Positions 39,833 to 50,082 of a stretch of DNA of 64,000 nt are shown in pieces. The notes under the pieces were generated by a model. It searched no databases. It worked only from the letters and a program-made list of their open reading frames with translations, and was not told the origin of the DNA. A program made the translations under genes and the position numbers. Positions within the stretch are counted from its first letter, which is position 1, and every line of letters starts with the position of its first letter. The DNA is from Curtobacterium ammoniigenes NBRC 101786 (GTDB lineage: Bacteria > Actinomycetota > Actinomycetes > Actinomycetales > Microbacteriaceae): positions 124,001-188,000 of the forward strand of contig NZ_BCSV01000004.1 of NCBI RefSeq assembly GCF_001571045.1. Direction: 5' to 3'.

Positions 39833-41284
39833 TCAGCCTTGGTCGCGGAGCGCAAGCCGGACGAGAAGGATCGCTTCCGCCGTGATGCCTCGATGGAGGA
39901 CACCGAGATGCAGGGACTCGTTCGGGCTGTGGGCCCGCGTGTCGGGGTCTTCGACACCGGTGATGAGAATCTGCGCGTCCGGGAACTGTTGCGCGAGGTC
40001 CGAAACGAACGGAATCGAGCCTCCGATCCCCTGCTCGACCGGCTCGGCACCCCATCCTTCGCGCATGGCTGTGCGGGCCTCCTGCACTGCCCATCCGCGC
40101 GTGTCCACCAGGAAGCCGTCACCGGTGTCGAGGTCGGAAATCGTCACGTGTGCGCCGAACGGGACATTGGACCGGACGTGGCGATCAATTGCGTCAAAGG
40201 CCTCGCGCGCGCTCTGCCCCGGGGCGACGCGCACCGACACGCGCGCAGATACGGTCGGAAGAAGCGTATTCGACGCGTTCGCCACACTCGGGATATCCAT
40301 ACCCGTGACGGTGATCGACGGCTGATACCACATGCGCCCCAGCACCGGGCCCGTTCCAACAGGTTGCACGCCGGGGAGGAATGCAGCCTCGGCCGCAAGC
40401 TGATCGGTGGACCGCTCGGGAACCGGACCGTCATATGACCGCAGCCCCTCGACCGCTGGCTGTCCATCGGGCGCGTGGAACGACGCGAGAAGCCGAGCCA
40501 TCGGAATCATGGCGTCCGGAGCGGCGCCGCCGAACATCCCGCTGTGCGACGCGTGCTCAAGGGTGCTGACCGTCAACTTGAAGGTGACGTTGCCGCGAAG
40601 GGTCGCGGTGATGGCGGGAACCTCCGTCGACCAGTTGTCGCTGTCAGCGACGATGATCACGTCAGCAGCGAGGGCATCGTGCTGTTCACGGAGGAAGGTT
40701 GCGAAGGACCTGGAGCCGGCCTCTTCCTCTCCCTCGACAAAGAGCACGATGCCGAGGTCTGGGTCATCGCCGAGGACCGCGCGGAGCACACGGAGTGCGG
40801 CGATGTGCGTCACGACGCCGGCTTTGTCGTCGGCAGCACCACGCCCGTACAGGCGCTCGCCGCGCAGCGTGGGTTCGAACGGTGGCGTTTCCCACAGCGC
40901 ATCATCGCCCTGCGGCTGCACATCGTGGTGCGCATAGAGCATGACGGTCGGCCGCCCGTCCCGTGCACCACGGGTTGCAAGCACCGCAGGCTGCCCGAGC
41001 GACGGCTCTCCTGTCGCGCTATCAGCATCGTCAGCGCCGCCGGACTCCGCGGATCGGACGATGCGGACATCGTCGAACAACCCTGTGCTCGTTGCGAGTT
41101 CGACGACCGCCTCAGCGCTCCGCTGGACCTGGGACTGATCGAACGCAGGCCATGAGACCGATGGAATCCGCACGAGGCGCGAGAGGTCCGCGATCGTCGC
41201 GGGGAGGCCCGCATGCGCCTGTTCGCGTACGGCGTCGAGCAGGGACGCATCGGTGGCGGGTGCGGACTGTGCGGGTTCGGTCAT
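39833..41284 (-). CDS. M20/M25/M40-family dipeptidase
   Basis: Zinc-dependent exopeptidase or amidohydrolase of the ArgE/DapE/carboxypeptidase group. The 483 residues contain the first metal motif LYAHHDVQPQGDD (His near 119-120, Asp), GRGAADDKAG, the catalytic EGEEEAGS, a fourth ligand in ADSDNWS and a dimerisation domain with TLEHASHSGMFGG. Best match by motif order is the cytosolic nonspecific dipeptidase type (peptidase M20, CNDP/PepV-like). ATG at 41284 has no ribosome binding site but TAAGAT seven bases upstream, so a leaderless mRNA is likely. Divergent from the DUF3043 gene. Confidence 0.92.
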   Translation of the reverse strand: MTEPAQSAPATDASLLDAVREQAHAGLPATIADLSRLVRIPSVSWPAFDQSQVQRSAEAVVELATSTGLFDDVRIVRSAESGGADDADSATGEPSLGQPAVLATRGARDGRPTVMLYAHHDVQPQGDDALWETPPFEPTLRGERLYGRGAADDKAGVVTHIAALRVLRAVLGDDPDLGIVLFVEGEEEAGSRSFATFLREQHDALAADVIIVADSDNWSTEVPAITATLRGNVTFKLTVSTLEHASHSGMFGGAAPDAMIPMARLLASFHAPDGQPAVEGLRSYDGPVPERSTDQLAAEAAFLPGVQPVGTGPVLGRMWYQPSITVTGMDIPSVANASNTLLPTVSARVSVRVAPGQSAREAFDAIDRHVRSNVPFGAHVTISDLDTGDGFLVDTRGWAVQEARTAMREGWGAEPVEQGIGGSIPFVSDLAQQFPDAQILITGVEDPDTRAHSPNESLHLGVLHRGITAEAILLVRLALRDQG

Positions 41285-41291
41285 GCCGGTA

Positions 41292-41297
41292 ATCTTA
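41292..41297 (-). promoter_or_regulatory. Putative -10 box of the M20 gene, leaderless
   Basis: TAAGAT on the minus strand ends seven bases before the ATG at 41284. Upstream sequence on that strand is C-rich with no Shine-Dalgarno. The -35 region is weak. Confidence 0.45.
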
Positions 41298-41373
41298 GGA
41301 GGCGGCCCGTGGCGGCCTGAGGGTCGACCTCGGAGCCGGTGCGAACGGAGCGCGATACGGATCGAGGAACACC

Positions 41374-41937
41374 GTGGCCAAAGCGGCACCGAAGACGAAC
41401 ACGACGACGACCCAGGCGGACGGGCCGACAGGTCCGGGCAAGGGTCGTCCGACGCCGAGCCGTCGCGAGCGCGAAGCAGCGAATCGTCGACCGCTCGTCG
41501 GCGCCACCCCCGCGGACCGAAAGGCCGCTCGCGCTCGGCTCAATCAGGAGCGTGATCGGGCTCGTGCCGGTATGGCGAACGGAGAGGAGCGATACCTCGC
41601 CGCGCGGGACCGCGGTGAGCAGCGACGATTCGTTCGCGACCACATCGACGCGCGATGGAACCTCGGCGAGGTCATGCTGCCGATCATGTTCATCGTCCTG
41701 CTGACATCCACGGTCGGCGGCGCGCTCGCGAACATCGCGATGCTGCTCATCTGGGCGTTCGTCGCGCTCTTCGCACTCGACGCGTTCATCACCTGGCGCA
41801 TTCTCGGCCGCAAACTCACCGCGAAGTTCGGTTCGGTTCAGCGCGGCACCTTCTGGTACATCGTGAATCGCTCGTTCCAGATGCGATTCCTGCGGCTGCC
41901 GAAGCCGCAGGTCAAGCGCGGCGAGTACCCGAAGTAG
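41374..41937 (+). CDS. DUF3043 domain-containing membrane protein
   Basis: Unknown function, a family confined to actinobacteria. The 187 residues have an Lys/Arg/Thr-rich N-terminal half (about 100 residues, PSRREREAANRRPLVG and ADRKAARARLNQERDRARAG), then two hydrophobic helices at VMLPIMFIVLLTSTVGGALANIAMLLIWAFVALFALDAFITW, ending in a basic tail. GTG start at 41374 with GAGGAA five bases upstream. Its last 26 bases overlap the end of pyrD on the other strand, so there is no room for a terminator between. Divergent from the M20 gene. Confidence 0.85.
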   Translation: MAKAAPKTNTTTTQADGPTGPGKGRPTPSRREREAANRRPLVGATPADRKAARARLNQERDRARAGMANGEERYLAARDRGEQRRFVRDHIDARWNLGEVMLPIMFIVLLTSTVGGALANIAMLLIWAFVALFALDAFITWRILGRKLTAKFGSVQRGTFWYIVNRSFQMRFLRLPKPQVKRGEYPK

Positions 41938-43054
41938 CGGGCGCGTCCGGCTGGTGCCGGGAGGCCGCTGCCTGTGCACGCGCCTTCCGAGACACGGCAC
42001 GGCGCCGTTCCCGATTGATGCGCATCGCCCACGTTGGTCCCTCGTAGAGGAACGCCGTGTAGCCCTGCACGAGCGTTGCCCCCGCATCGAGCCGGTCCTG
42101 CACATCTTGGGCGCTCGTGACTCCCCCGACCGCGATGACGCACATCTCTGGGGGGACCGCGCTTCGAACCCGCCGCAACACCGTGAGTGCGCGATCACGC
42201 AACGGCGCGCCGGACAGCCCTCCGTCGCCGATCGACGAGATCGTGTCGGACGACGTCTGTAGCCCCTCGCGCCCGATGGTGGTGTTCGTCGCGATCAGTC
42301 CGGCAAGCCCAAGCTCAACGGCGAGTTGCGCAATCCCATCGATCTGGTCGTCGGTGAGGTCCGGGGCGATTTTGACGAGGACCGGAGTACTGCCGGCCGC
42401 CTCCTGAACAGCGCTGAGAAGCGGGCGGAGCTGATCGATCGCTTGCAACCCGCGGAGGCCCGGAGTGTTCGGGGAGCTGACGTTCACGGCGAGGTAATCC
42501 GCGAACCGTGCGAGCGTGCGCGTCGAGGTGACATAGTCCTCCGTCGCCGCGTCGACGCTCACGACTCGGCTCTTACCGATGTTGACGCCGATGACCGGCC
42601 GGCCGGGACGACGACGCGCACGCTCGAGTCGACGCGCGACTCGATCCGCACCATCGTTGTTGAAGCCCATCCGATTGATCAGCGCGCGGTCCGCAATCAG
42701 TCGGAACAGGCGAGGTCGCTCATTGCCTGGCTGCGCTCGTGCGGTGACAGTGCCGACTTCGACGTGCCCGAACCCGAGCAACCCGAGCCCTGCGATTCCC
42801 TTCGCGTCTTTGTCGAAGCCCGCAGCAAGGCCGAACCGCGATGGAAAGTGAATGCCCATGGTCGTGACGCCGTCCGCGGCTCCCGGCCGACCGTAGTGCT
42901 CGAGCACGCCGCGGATGATCGGGATCCGCGGAAGGACCCGGATGACAGCGAACGCCAGATGATGCGCGCGCTCAGGATCCATCGGCGCGAACACGACGCG
43001 GAAGACGATTCGGTACGCGTTGCGGACGAAGGCCTCCGCCATTCCCGCGCTCAT
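41912..43054 (-). CDS. pyrD: Dihydroorotate dehydrogenase, quinone-dependent (class 2)
   Basis: Membrane-associated flavoenzyme oxidising dihydroorotate to orotate in pyrimidine synthesis, passing electrons to menaquinone. The 380 residues start with an amphipathic N-terminal helix ([30 protein letters not shown]) typical of class 2, then [47 protein letters not shown] with catalytic Ser, [11 protein letters not shown] and [33 protein letters not shown] at 43054 overlaps the nrdR stop as ATGA; the ATG four codons later is an alternative. The C-terminal 40 residues are a variable basic tail. Confidence 0.96.
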   Translation of the reverse strand: MSAGMAEAFVRNAYRIVFRVVFAPMDPERAHHLAFAVIRVLPRIPIIRGVLEHYGRPGAADGVTTMGIHFPSRFGLAAGFDKDAKGIAGLGLLGFGHVEVGTVTARAQPGNERPRLFRLIADRALINRMGFNNDGADRVARRLERARRRPGRPVIGVNIGKSRVVSVDAATEDYVTSTRTLARFADYLAVNVSSPNTPGLRGLQAIDQLRPLLSAVQEAAGSTPVLVKIAPDLTDDQIDGIAQLAVELGLAGLIATNTTIGREGLQTSSDTISSIGDGGLSGAPLRDRALTVLRRVRSAVPPEMCVIAVGGVTSAQDVQDRLDAGATLVQGYTAFLYEGPTWAMRINRERRRAVSRKARAQAAASRHQPDAPATSGTRRA

Positions 43055-43530
43055 GCTCGCTCGTCCGCAGCGTCGACCGTGCCATGGTGATCGACTCGAA
43101 GCTGACCGATCGCGTCCTCGAAGTCTTCGAGCGACTCGAACGCTTGGTACACGCTTGCGAATCGAAGGTAGGCGACCTCGTCGAGCTCACGGAGCGGTGC
43201 GAGAATTGCCAGACCGATTTCGTTCGCGTCGACCTGGCTCGCCCCAGAAGCGCGAACGGTCTCCTCGACCTTCTGGGCGAGGATGGCCAGATCACCATCG
43301 GTGACCGGCCGCCCCTGACAGGCCTTCCGTACGCCGGAGATGATCTTCTCGCGGCTGAACGGTTCGAGAACGCCATTCCGCTTCACAACGTTGAGGCTCG
43401 CTGTTTCCGTCGTCGAGAACCGACGCCCGCAGTTCGGGCATTGACGACGTCGGCGGATCGCCGTGCCGTCGTCGGTGGTGCGCGAGTCGACGACGCGCGA
43501 GTCAGGATGGCGACAGAACGGGCAGAACAT
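43051..43530 (-). CDS. nrdR: Transcriptional repressor NrdR
   Basis: Zinc ribbon/ATP-cone repressor of ribonucleotide reductase genes. Cys3, Cys6, Cys31 and Cys34 bind zinc ([10 protein letters not shown] and [11 protein letters not shown]), and an ATP-cone domain (about 49-139) contains [19 protein letters not shown]. The 159-residue length is normal. No NrdR box was recognised in the window, and no nrd gene lies nearby; the position between hisD and pyrD is probably incidental. Confidence 0.97.
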   Translation of the reverse strand: MFCPFCRHPDSRVVDSRTTDDGTAIRRRRQCPNCGRRFSTTETASLNVVKRNGVLEPFSREKIISGVRKACQGRPVTDGDLAILAQKVEETVRASGASQVDANEIGLAILAPLRELDEVAYLRFASVYQAFESLEDFEDAIGQLRVDHHGTVDAADERA

Positions 43531-43570
43531 GGTCGGATCAGGCTACCGGGTCGCGGTCAGACGCTCAGCC

Positions 43571-44884
43571 TCACGCGTCGTGCTGTGCACGAACGGCCAC
43601 GGCAGCGCCATGTGCGGGGAGGTGTTCTTCGGCGGCAAGGACCTCGATGTGCGGTGCAACCGCGGCGAGTGCGCTCGCACCGTAGCGAATGAGCTGTTGC
43701 GGCCGGAGGAACGTGCTCGCGCTGAGCCCGGAGCTGAACCGCGCCTGTCCGCCGGTTGGCAAGACATGGTTCGATCCGGCGAGGTAGTCTCCGACGCTGA
43801 CCGGCGAGCTCGGGCCGACAAAGATTGCTCCCGCGGCATCGATCAACTCCACGACCGCCTCATCTGCGGCCGTCTGAATCTCAAGATGTTCGGGCGCGTA
43901 CGCATTGCTCACCGCAGCAGCATCCGCGAGTGAATCCACAAGAACGACTGCCGACTGCGGCCCTTCCAGCGCGGTCTGGAGGCGCGCTGCCGTTGCCAAG
44001 GAACCAACCTGCTCCGGGATCATGGCCTCAACCCGGTCAGCAAACGCCTCCGACGTGGTGACCAGTACGCTTCCGGCCTGTTCGTCGTGCTCCGCCTGGC
44101 TGATCAGATCGGCCGCTACGAACGCGGGATTCGCCGAGTCGTCCGCGATGACGAGGATCTCGGTGGCACCGGCTTCCGCATCGATCCCGACGACGCCCCG
44201 GACAAGGCGCTTTGCGGCTGCAACGTAGTTGTTGCCGGGCCCGGTGATCAGGTCGACCGGTTCGAGATCGATCTCCGGAACGCCGTATGCGAGAGCGCCG
44301 ATGGCTCCCGCACCGCCGATCGCGTAGACCTCGTCGACGCCGAGGAGGTGTGTCGCCGCGAGGATCGTGGGATGAACGCCCCAAGCGTGGGCGCGCTGCG
44401 GAGGGGAGACGATTGCGATCGACTGGACGCCGGCGACCAGCGCGGGGACGGCGTTCATCACCACGCTCGACGGATAGACAGCCTTGCCGCCGGGAACATA
44501 CAGGCCGACACGCCGAACGGGCTGCCACCGCTGCTCCACCACGCCCCCATCGGGGAAAAGCGTGGTGGATGCTGACGGGATCTGGGCCGCCGAGGCCGTT
44601 CGCACACGGTCGATCGACGCCTCGAGCGCCGACCGCAACCGGGGCGCGAGCGATGCCACGCTCGCTTGCAGCATCTCCGCAGGCACGCGGACCGAGTCGG
44701 GAGCCCCGCCGTCGAAACGCTCCGCCTGCGCGCGAAGCGCGACGAGACCACCGGATCGGACGCCATCGACGAGCTCCCGCGCGGCGTCGGTTGCGCTGGC
44801 AATATCACCGACGGAACGCGGCATCATCGCGGCCAGCGTCGCGCGGTCAGGGAGGCCGCCACGCAGGTCGATACGTCGCATCAT
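43571..44884 (-). CDS. hisD: Histidinol dehydrogenase
   Basis: Last enzyme of histidine synthesis: histidinol to histidine with two NAD. The 437 residues contain GLYVPGGKAVYPSSVVMNAVPA, GVDEVYAIGGAGAIGALAYG, DLITGPGNNYVAAAKRLVRG, the zinc-binding QAEHDEQAGS and GDYLAGSNHVLPTGGQARFSSGL, all family signatures. Start ATG at 44884 (a second ATG follows directly); no strong ribosome binding site. It lies 23 bases after dnaE. Elsewhere in actinobacteria hisD heads the his operon, but here nrdR follows and no other his genes are present. Confidence 0.96.
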   Translation of the reverse strand: MMRRIDLRGGLPDRATLAAMMPRSVGDIASATDAARELVDGVRSGGLVALRAQAERFDGGAPDSVRVPAEMLQASVASLAPRLRSALEASIDRVRTASAAQIPSASTTLFPDGGVVEQRWQPVRRVGLYVPGGKAVYPSSVVMNAVPALVAGVQSIAIVSPPQRAHAWGVHPTILAATHLLGVDEVYAIGGAGAIGALAYGVPEIDLEPVDLITGPGNNYVAAAKRLVRGVVGIDAEAGATEILVIADDSANPAFVAADLISQAEHDEQAGSVLVTTSEAFADRVEAMIPEQVGSLATAARLQTALEGPQSAVVLVDSLADAAAVSNAYAPEHLEIQTAADEAVVELIDAAGAIFVGPSSPVSVGDYLAGSNHVLPTGGQARFSSGLSASTFLRPQQLIRYGASALAAVAPHIEVLAAEEHLPAHGAAVAVRAQHDA

Positions 44885-44907
44885 AAGGAGACCAGGTTAC
44901 CGGTGCG

Positions 44908-47900
44908 CTAGACGAGGCATGACGGGCCAAGCAGGCTCTTGAGCTCGCCGAAGAGGTCGGGCGTGACGTGGACGGGGAACGGGATCTCGAATGTGCGCGC
45001 CGCGTCGTCGCGGAGGAGGCGAAGCCTGACCTCGGTCGACCCGGAGTGTCGGGCCAGAACAGCGGCCAATTCACTCACCGTCTCGGTTGTCGCGCGACGC
45101 TCCGGGAGCGACAACGTCAGCGGACCGCTCGACGCAGAGTCGCCGACATTCGGCTGGAACATGCTCACCGCATGGAGCGCCTTGCCATCGTCGCGGACGG
45201 TGACGCGCCCGCGAAGCACGACGATCGCATCCGGCGTCAGCGAGGGCCCGAATTCCTGATACGTCTTCCCGAGGAACATCACGCCGATCTCACCGCCGAA
45301 GTCCTCGATCTGCACGATGCCGTATGGGTTGCCGCTCGATTTCGCCACGCGGTGCTGCACACTCGTCAGCAGCCCCGCGACGGTGACGGTCTCGCCGTCG
45401 ATACCGTCGTCGGCTGAGAGCAGATCCGCAATCGTCGTCGACTGATGCTTCGCCAGTTCGAGCTCGAGACCGGCGAGTGGGTGGTCGGACACATAGAGCC
45501 CGAGCATGTCGCGTTCGAACGCAAGCTTGTCGCGCTTCGCCCATTCGGGACGCGACGGTACCTGCGAGACGACAAGGGACGGCGACGCTTCCGCGTCCTC
45601 CGCGAAGAGGCTGTCGAAATCAAAGCCGACGTTTCCATGCGCCTCGTCGCGCTTGACCTTCACAGCGGCCTCCACGGCCGACTCATGGATCTCGACGAGC
45701 GCACGTCTGGTGTCGCCGAACGAGTCGAACGCGCCCGCCTTGATCAGCGACTCGACGGTGCGCTTGTTCGACGCCGTGATCGGGATCTTGCGGAGGAAGT
45801 CGTGGAACGACTCGAATCGTCCCCGGTCTGTCCGGGCCGCGACGATGTCATCGACCACGTTGAACCCGACGTTCCGCACGGCGCCGAGACCGAATCGGAT
45901 GTCATCCCCAACCGCCGCGAAGAAGCCGATCGACTCGTTGACATCCGGCGGCATGACGTTGATGCCCATGCGCCGACACTCGTTCAGGTAGAGCGCGAGC
46001 TTGTCGCGGGCATCGCCGACGCTGGTGAGGAGCGCGGCCATGTACTCGGCTGGGTAGTGCGCTTTGAGAAACGCGGTCCAGTAGCTGACGAGCCCGTACG
46101 CCGCCGAGTGCGCCTTGTTGAACGCATAGTCCGAGAACGGCAGGAGGATATCCCAGAGCGTCTTGATCGCGGCAGGCGAGTAGCCGTTCTCACGCATGCC
46201 TTGCTCGAACCCGGCGTACTGCTTGTCGAGCTCGGACTTCTTCTTCTTCCCCATCGCGCGTCGGAGGATGTCCGCCTGGCCGAGTGAGAACCCCGCGACA
46301 CGCTGCGCGATCGCCATCACCTGCTCCTGGTAGATGATCAGGCCGTAGGTGGTGTCGAGGATGTCTGCCAGTGGTTCGGCGAGCTCCGGGTGGATGGGCG
46401 TGATCGCCTGCTCACCGTTTTTGCGCAGGGCGTAGTTCGTGTGGGAGTTCGCGCCCATGGGGCCCGGGCGGTAGAGGGCGATGAGCGCCGAGATGTCCTC
46501 GAAGTTGTCGGGCTTCATCAGCCGGAGCAGCCCACGCATCGGGCCGCCGTCCAGCTGGAACACGCCGAGCGTGTCGCCGCGTTGCAGCAGCGCGTACGCC
46601 TCCGGATCTTCAAGGGGAAGCGTCTCGAGATCGAGCTCGACCCCTCGGTTGCTCCGGATGTTGTCGAGCGCATCGCTGATGATCGTGAGGTTCCGCAGCC
46701 CAAGGAAGTCCATCTTGATCAGACCGAGCGACTCCGCCGCGGGGTAGTCGAACTGCGTGACGATCTGACCGTCCTGCTCGCGCTTCATGATCGGGATGAT
46801 GTCGATGAGCGGTTCGCTCGACATGATCACGCCGGCAGCATGCACGCCCCACTGCCGCTTCAGCCCCTCAAGGCCGAGCGCTGTGTCGAAGACAGTGCGC
46901 GCGTCGGGATCTGTCTCGACCACCGTCCGGACATCGACCGCCTCTTTGTAGCGCGGGTGCTCCTTGTCGAAGATTCCGGTGAGCGGAATGTCTTTCCCCA
47001 TGACGGGCGGCGGCATCGCTTTTGTCAGCTTCTCGCCCATGCCGAATGGGAAGCCGAGGACGCGCGATGAGTCCTTCAGCGCCTGCTTCGCCTTGATCGT
47101 GCCGTAGGTCACGATCTGTGCGACCCGCTCGTCGCCGTATTTCTCGGTGACGTACCTGATCGCCTCCCCGCGGCGACGGTCGTCGAAGTCGACGTCGAAG
47201 TCGGGCATCGACACGCGGTCGGGGTTGAGGAACCGCTCGAAGATCAATCCGTGGTTCAGCGGGTCGAGATCCGTGATCCGCATTGCGTAGGCGGCCATGG
47301 AGCCAGCGCCGGAGCCACGACCGGGGCCGACGCGAATGCCGTTGTTCTTCGACCAGTTGATGAAGTCGGCGACGACGAGGAAGTAGCCCGGAAACCCCAT
47401 CTGCGTGATGATCCCGACCTCGTAGTCCGCCTGCTTGCGGACGGCTTCCGGAATGCCGTCGGGGTAGCGGTAGTGAAGGCCCTTCTCGACCTCCTTCACG
47501 AACCAGCTTTCCTCGGTCTCACCCTCCGGCACCGGGAATCGGGGCATGTAGTTCGCCGCAGTGTTGAACTGCACGTCGCATCGCTCCGCGATCGCGAGCG
47601 TGTTGTCGCAGGCGTCGAGGTGGTCTCGGAAAAGATGGCGCATCTGCGCCGGCGTCTTCAGATAGAACTCGTCCGCGTCGAACTTGAACCGATTGGGATC
47701 GTTCAGCGTCGATCCGGACTGGACGCACAGCAGCGCGGCGTGCGAGGTCGCGTCGCCGGCGTGCGTGTAGTGGAGGTCGTTGGTCGCGACGAGCGGAAGC
47801 CCGAGGTCCTTCGCAAGGTCGATGAGGTCGCTCATCACCCGACGCTCGATTCCGAGACCGTGGTCCATGATCTCCGCGAAGAAGTTCTCGGCGCCGAAGA

Positions 47901-48438
47901 TGTCTCGGAAGTCTGCAGCGGCCTGCCGGGCTTCCTGGAGCTGGCCAAGGCGGAGGCGCGTCTGGATTTCTCCGGATGGGCACCCTGTCGTCGCGATGAT
48001 GCCGTCGTGGTAGCGCTCGAGGAGTTCCCGGTCCATCCGTGGCTTGAAGTAATACCCCTCGATCGAGGCGAGCGACGACAGCCGGAAGAGGTTGTGCATC
48101 CCTTCCGTGGTTGCAGCGAACATCGTCATGTGCGTGTAGGCGCCCGACCCGGACACGTCGTCGCCACCACCATCGCCCCACCGGACGCGCGTCTTGTCGG
48201 ACCGGTGCGTCCCGGGCGTGAGGTAGGCCTCCGTGCCGATGATGGGCTTGACTCCTGCCGCCGTCGCCGTCTTCCAGAAGTCAAACGCGCCGAACATGTT
48301 GCCGTGGTCCGTCACCGCGACCGCGGGCATGCCCTGCGCGGCGGTTTCGGACACCAGCTGACCGATTCGTGCAGCGCCATCGAGCATCGAGTACTCACTG
48401 TGCACGTGAAGGTGGACGAAGGAATCGGAGCTGGTCAC
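44908..48438 (-). CDS. dnaE: DNA polymerase III subunit alpha
   Basis: Replicative polymerase. The 1176 residues from the GTG at 48438 begin with a PHP domain (VHLHVHSEYSMLDGAARIG and VTDHGNMFGAFDF) whose histidines and acids look complete, followed by the pol3 palm with MPDFDVDFDDRRRGEAIRYV, the finger subdomain (GLEGLKRQWGVHAAGVI), a thumb/HhH region and an OB-fold near the end (VTVAGLLTSVQHRVAKSSG). AGGGG is five bases before the GTG. DnaE of this length with a PHP domain is the DnaE1 type. The N-terminal ORF extension to 48567 is rejected. Confidence 0.96.
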   Translation of the reverse strand: MTSSDSFVHLHVHSEYSMLDGAARIGQLVSETAAQGMPAVAVTDHGNMFGAFDFWKTATAAGVKPIIGTEAYLTPGTHRSDKTRVRWGDGGGDDVSGSGAYTHMTMFAATTEGMHNLFRLSSLASIEGYYFKPRMDRELLERYHDGIIATTGCPSGEIQTRLRLGQLQEARQAAADFRDIFGAENFFAEIMDHGLGIERRVMSDLIDLAKDLGLPLVATNDLHYTHAGDATSHAALLCVQSGSTLNDPNRFKFDADEFYLKTPAQMRHLFRDHLDACDNTLAIAERCDVQFNTAANYMPRFPVPEGETEESWFVKEVEKGLHYRYPDGIPEAVRKQADYEVGIITQMGFPGYFLVVADFINWSKNNGIRVGPGRGSGAGSMAAYAMRITDLDPLNHGLIFERFLNPDRVSMPDFDVDFDDRRRGEAIRYVTEKYGDERVAQIVTYGTIKAKQALKDSSRVLGFPFGMGEKLTKAMPPPVMGKDIPLTGIFDKEHPRYKEAVDVRTVVETDPDARTVFDTALGLEGLKRQWGVHAAGVIMSSEPLIDIIPIMKREQDGQIVTQFDYPAAESLGLIKMDFLGLRNLTIISDALDNIRSNRGVELDLETLPLEDPEAYALLQRGDTLGVFQLDGGPMRGLLRLMKPDNFEDISALIALYRPGPMGANSHTNYALRKNGEQAITPIHPELAEPLADILDTTYGLIIYQEQVMAIAQRVAGFSLGQADILRRAMGKKKKSELDKQYAGFEQGMRENGYSPAAIKTLWDILLPFSDYAFNKAHSAAYGLVSYWTAFLKAHYPAEYMAALLTSVGDARDKLALYLNECRRMGINVMPPDVNESIGFFAAVGDDIRFGLGAVRNVGFNVVDDIVAARTDRGRFESFHDFLRKIPITASNKRTVESLIKAGAFDSFGDTRRALVEIHESAVEAAVKVKRDEAHGNVGFDFDSLFAEDAEASPSLVVSQVPSRPEWAKRDKLAFERDMLGLYVSDHPLAGLELELAKHQSTTIADLLSADDGIDGETVTVAGLLTSVQHRVAKSSGNPYGIVQIEDFGGEIGVMFLGKTYQEFGPSLTPDAIVVLRGRVTVRDDGKALHAVSMFQPNVGDSASSGPLTLSLPERRATTETVSELAAVLARHSGSTEVRLRLLRDDAARTFEIPFPVHVTPDLFGELKSLLGPSCLV

Positions 48439-48472
48439 GGGACCCCTGTTCTCGATCGACGCTGGTGGAGTA

Positions 48473-48478
48473 AGCCTA
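48473..48478 (-). promoter_or_regulatory. Putative -10 box of dnaE
   Basis: TAGGCT on the minus strand, 34 bases before the dnaE GTG. -35 not clear. The 147 bases between dnaE and the upstream gene hold no other feature that I recognise. Confidence 0.35.
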
Positions 48479-48585
48479 ATCGCGGCCGACGACATCCTCG
48501 GCGTGGCCGCGTGGGCCGTTGCGCCAGCATCACGGGGATGGCAGGAAGCCCGCGGTCGGACGTTCAAGCCCGGCAGCAGACGGGC

Positions 48586-49512
48586 TCAGGAGGCTGCGCG
48601 CACCGTGTCGAGCGCGCGCTGCAGATCCTCGGGATAGGACGCCTCGAAGGACACCCACTCCCCGGTCCGTGGATGATCGAAACCGAGCTGTACGGCATCG
48701 AGCCACTGCCGCGTCAACCCGAGCTCGCCGGCGAGCACGGGATCGGCGCCGTACATGGTGTCCCCGACGCAGGGATGCCGTGTCGCTGCCATGTGCACGC
48801 GGATCTGGTGCGTACGACCGGTCTCGAGATGCACTTCGAGCAGGGACGCCGCGCGGAAGGCCTCAAGCGTCTCGTAATGGGTCACGCTCGGCTTCCCGTC
48901 GGCGACGACGGCAAACTTCCATTCATTCGACGGGTGCCTGCCGATCGGCGCGTCGATCGTTCCGGCGGAGGGGTCTGGATGCCCCTGGACGAGCGCGTGA
49001 TAGACCTTCTCGACGGTCCGTTCCTTGAACGCGCGCTTCAGTCGCGAGTATGCGAGCTCGCTCTTCGCAACCACCATGAGCCCGGATGTGCCGACGTCGA
49101 GCCGGTGCACGATCCCTGCCCGTTCCGCCGACCCGGAGGTCGCGATCGCGAAGCCCGCTGCAGCCAACCCCCCGAGCACGGTCGGTCCGGACCAGCCCGG
49201 CGACGGGTGGGCGGCGACTCCGACCGGCTTGTCGATCACCACGATGTCCGCGTCGTCGTAGACGATCGTCATCCCGGGTACCTCGACCGGAACGACTCGC
49301 GGGGCGTCGCGGGGCGTCCACGCAACCTCAAGCCACGCATCGGCCACGAGCCGGTCGGACTTCTGCAACACCTGCCCGTCGAGCCGCGCTCCACCCGACG
49401 CAAGCACCTCGCCCGCGAACGTCCGACTGAAGCCGAGCAGCTTGGCCAGCGCGGCGTCAGCCCGCTCGCCCGCCAGTCCGTCGGGCACGGGAAGGCTGCG
49501 AGATTCGGTCAC
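48586..49512 (-). CDS. RluA-family pseudouridine synthase (RluD-like)
   Basis: Makes pseudouridine in 23S rRNA. The 308 residues have an N-terminal S4 domain ([24 protein letters not shown]), then the RluA catalytic core with [17 protein letters not shown], catalytic Asp139, and [20 protein letters not shown]. The S4 domain suggests RluD-type specificity (positions in helix 69), though target uridines cannot be read. GTG start at 49512 overlaps the lspA stop as GTGA. Together with lspA this is a pair seen in most bacteria. Confidence 0.94.
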   Translation of the reverse strand: MTESRSLPVPDGLAGERADAALAKLLGFSRTFAGEVLASGGARLDGQVLQKSDRLVADAWLEVAWTPRDAPRVVPVEVPGMTIVYDDADIVVIDKPVGVAAHPSPGWSGPTVLGGLAAAGFAIATSGSAERAGIVHRLDVGTSGLMVVAKSELAYSRLKRAFKERTVEKVYHALVQGHPDPSAGTIDAPIGRHPSNEWKFAVVADGKPSVTHYETLEAFRAASLLEVHLETGRTHQIRVHMAATRHPCVGDTMYGADPVLAGELGLTRQWLDAVQLGFDHPRTGEWVSFEASYPEDLQRALDTVRAAS

Positions 49513-50078
49513 GGGGTGTCGTGTCCGACGTCCCGACGACGACTCGGTGCTCGCGTGCCGTCAAGCCCCACGCCGAACAGTGTGAGCAGCACGAAGATCG
49601 CCATGCTGATGCAGATGAACGAGTCAGCGACGTTGTAGATCGCGGGCATCATCCATGGCGTGTAGATGAAGTCGACGACGTGGCCCACGCCGAACCCGGG
49701 CGGCCGGAAGAGACGGTCGGTGAGGTTGCCGAGCGCACCGCCGAGCAGCATGCCGAGCATCAGCGCCCACCAGAAGGACCGAATGCGTCGCGCAGTGACG
49801 ATGATGGCCACGATCACGCCGACCGCCACGATGGTGAAGACCCAGGTCATGCTGACGCCGAACGAGAATGCTGCTCCCGGGTTCCGTACGTAGTGGAACT
49901 GCAGCAGGGTCCCGATGACGTTCACGGTCGTCCCGTACGGGAGGGACGTCACCACGACCGCCTTCGCGATCTGATCGAATGCCCAGACGCAGACAGCCGC
50001 GAAGGCCAGCAGCGCGATTGCGCGCCCGCTGACCTTCGCGGTGCGGCCCTGCGGGGCCGGTGGAACCGAATCCGTCAA
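49509..50078 (-). CDS. lspA: Lipoprotein signal peptidase (signal peptidase II)
   Basis: Aspartyl protease in the membrane that removes signal peptides from prolipoproteins, such as the CtaC and osmoprotectant-binding proteins in this window. The 189 residues show four hydrophobic helices and the family motifs [22 protein letters not shown] (catalytic Asp121) and YNVADSFI (catalytic Asp152). I chose the TTG at 50078, five bases before the divIVA stop side; no classical Shine-Dalgarno is seen, so the start is not certain. The longer frame to 50261 enters divIVA. Confidence 0.92.
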   Translation of the reverse strand: MTDSVPPAPQGRTAKVSGRAIALLAFAAVCVWAFDQIAKAVVVTSLPYGTTVNVIGTLLQFHYVRNPGAAFSFGVSMTWVFTIVAVGVIVAIIVTARRIRSFWWALMLGMLLGGALGNLTDRLFRPPGFGVGHVVDFIYTPWMMPAIYNVADSFICISMAIFVLLTLFGVGLDGTRAPSRRRDVGHDTP

Positions 50079-50082
50079 CGCG

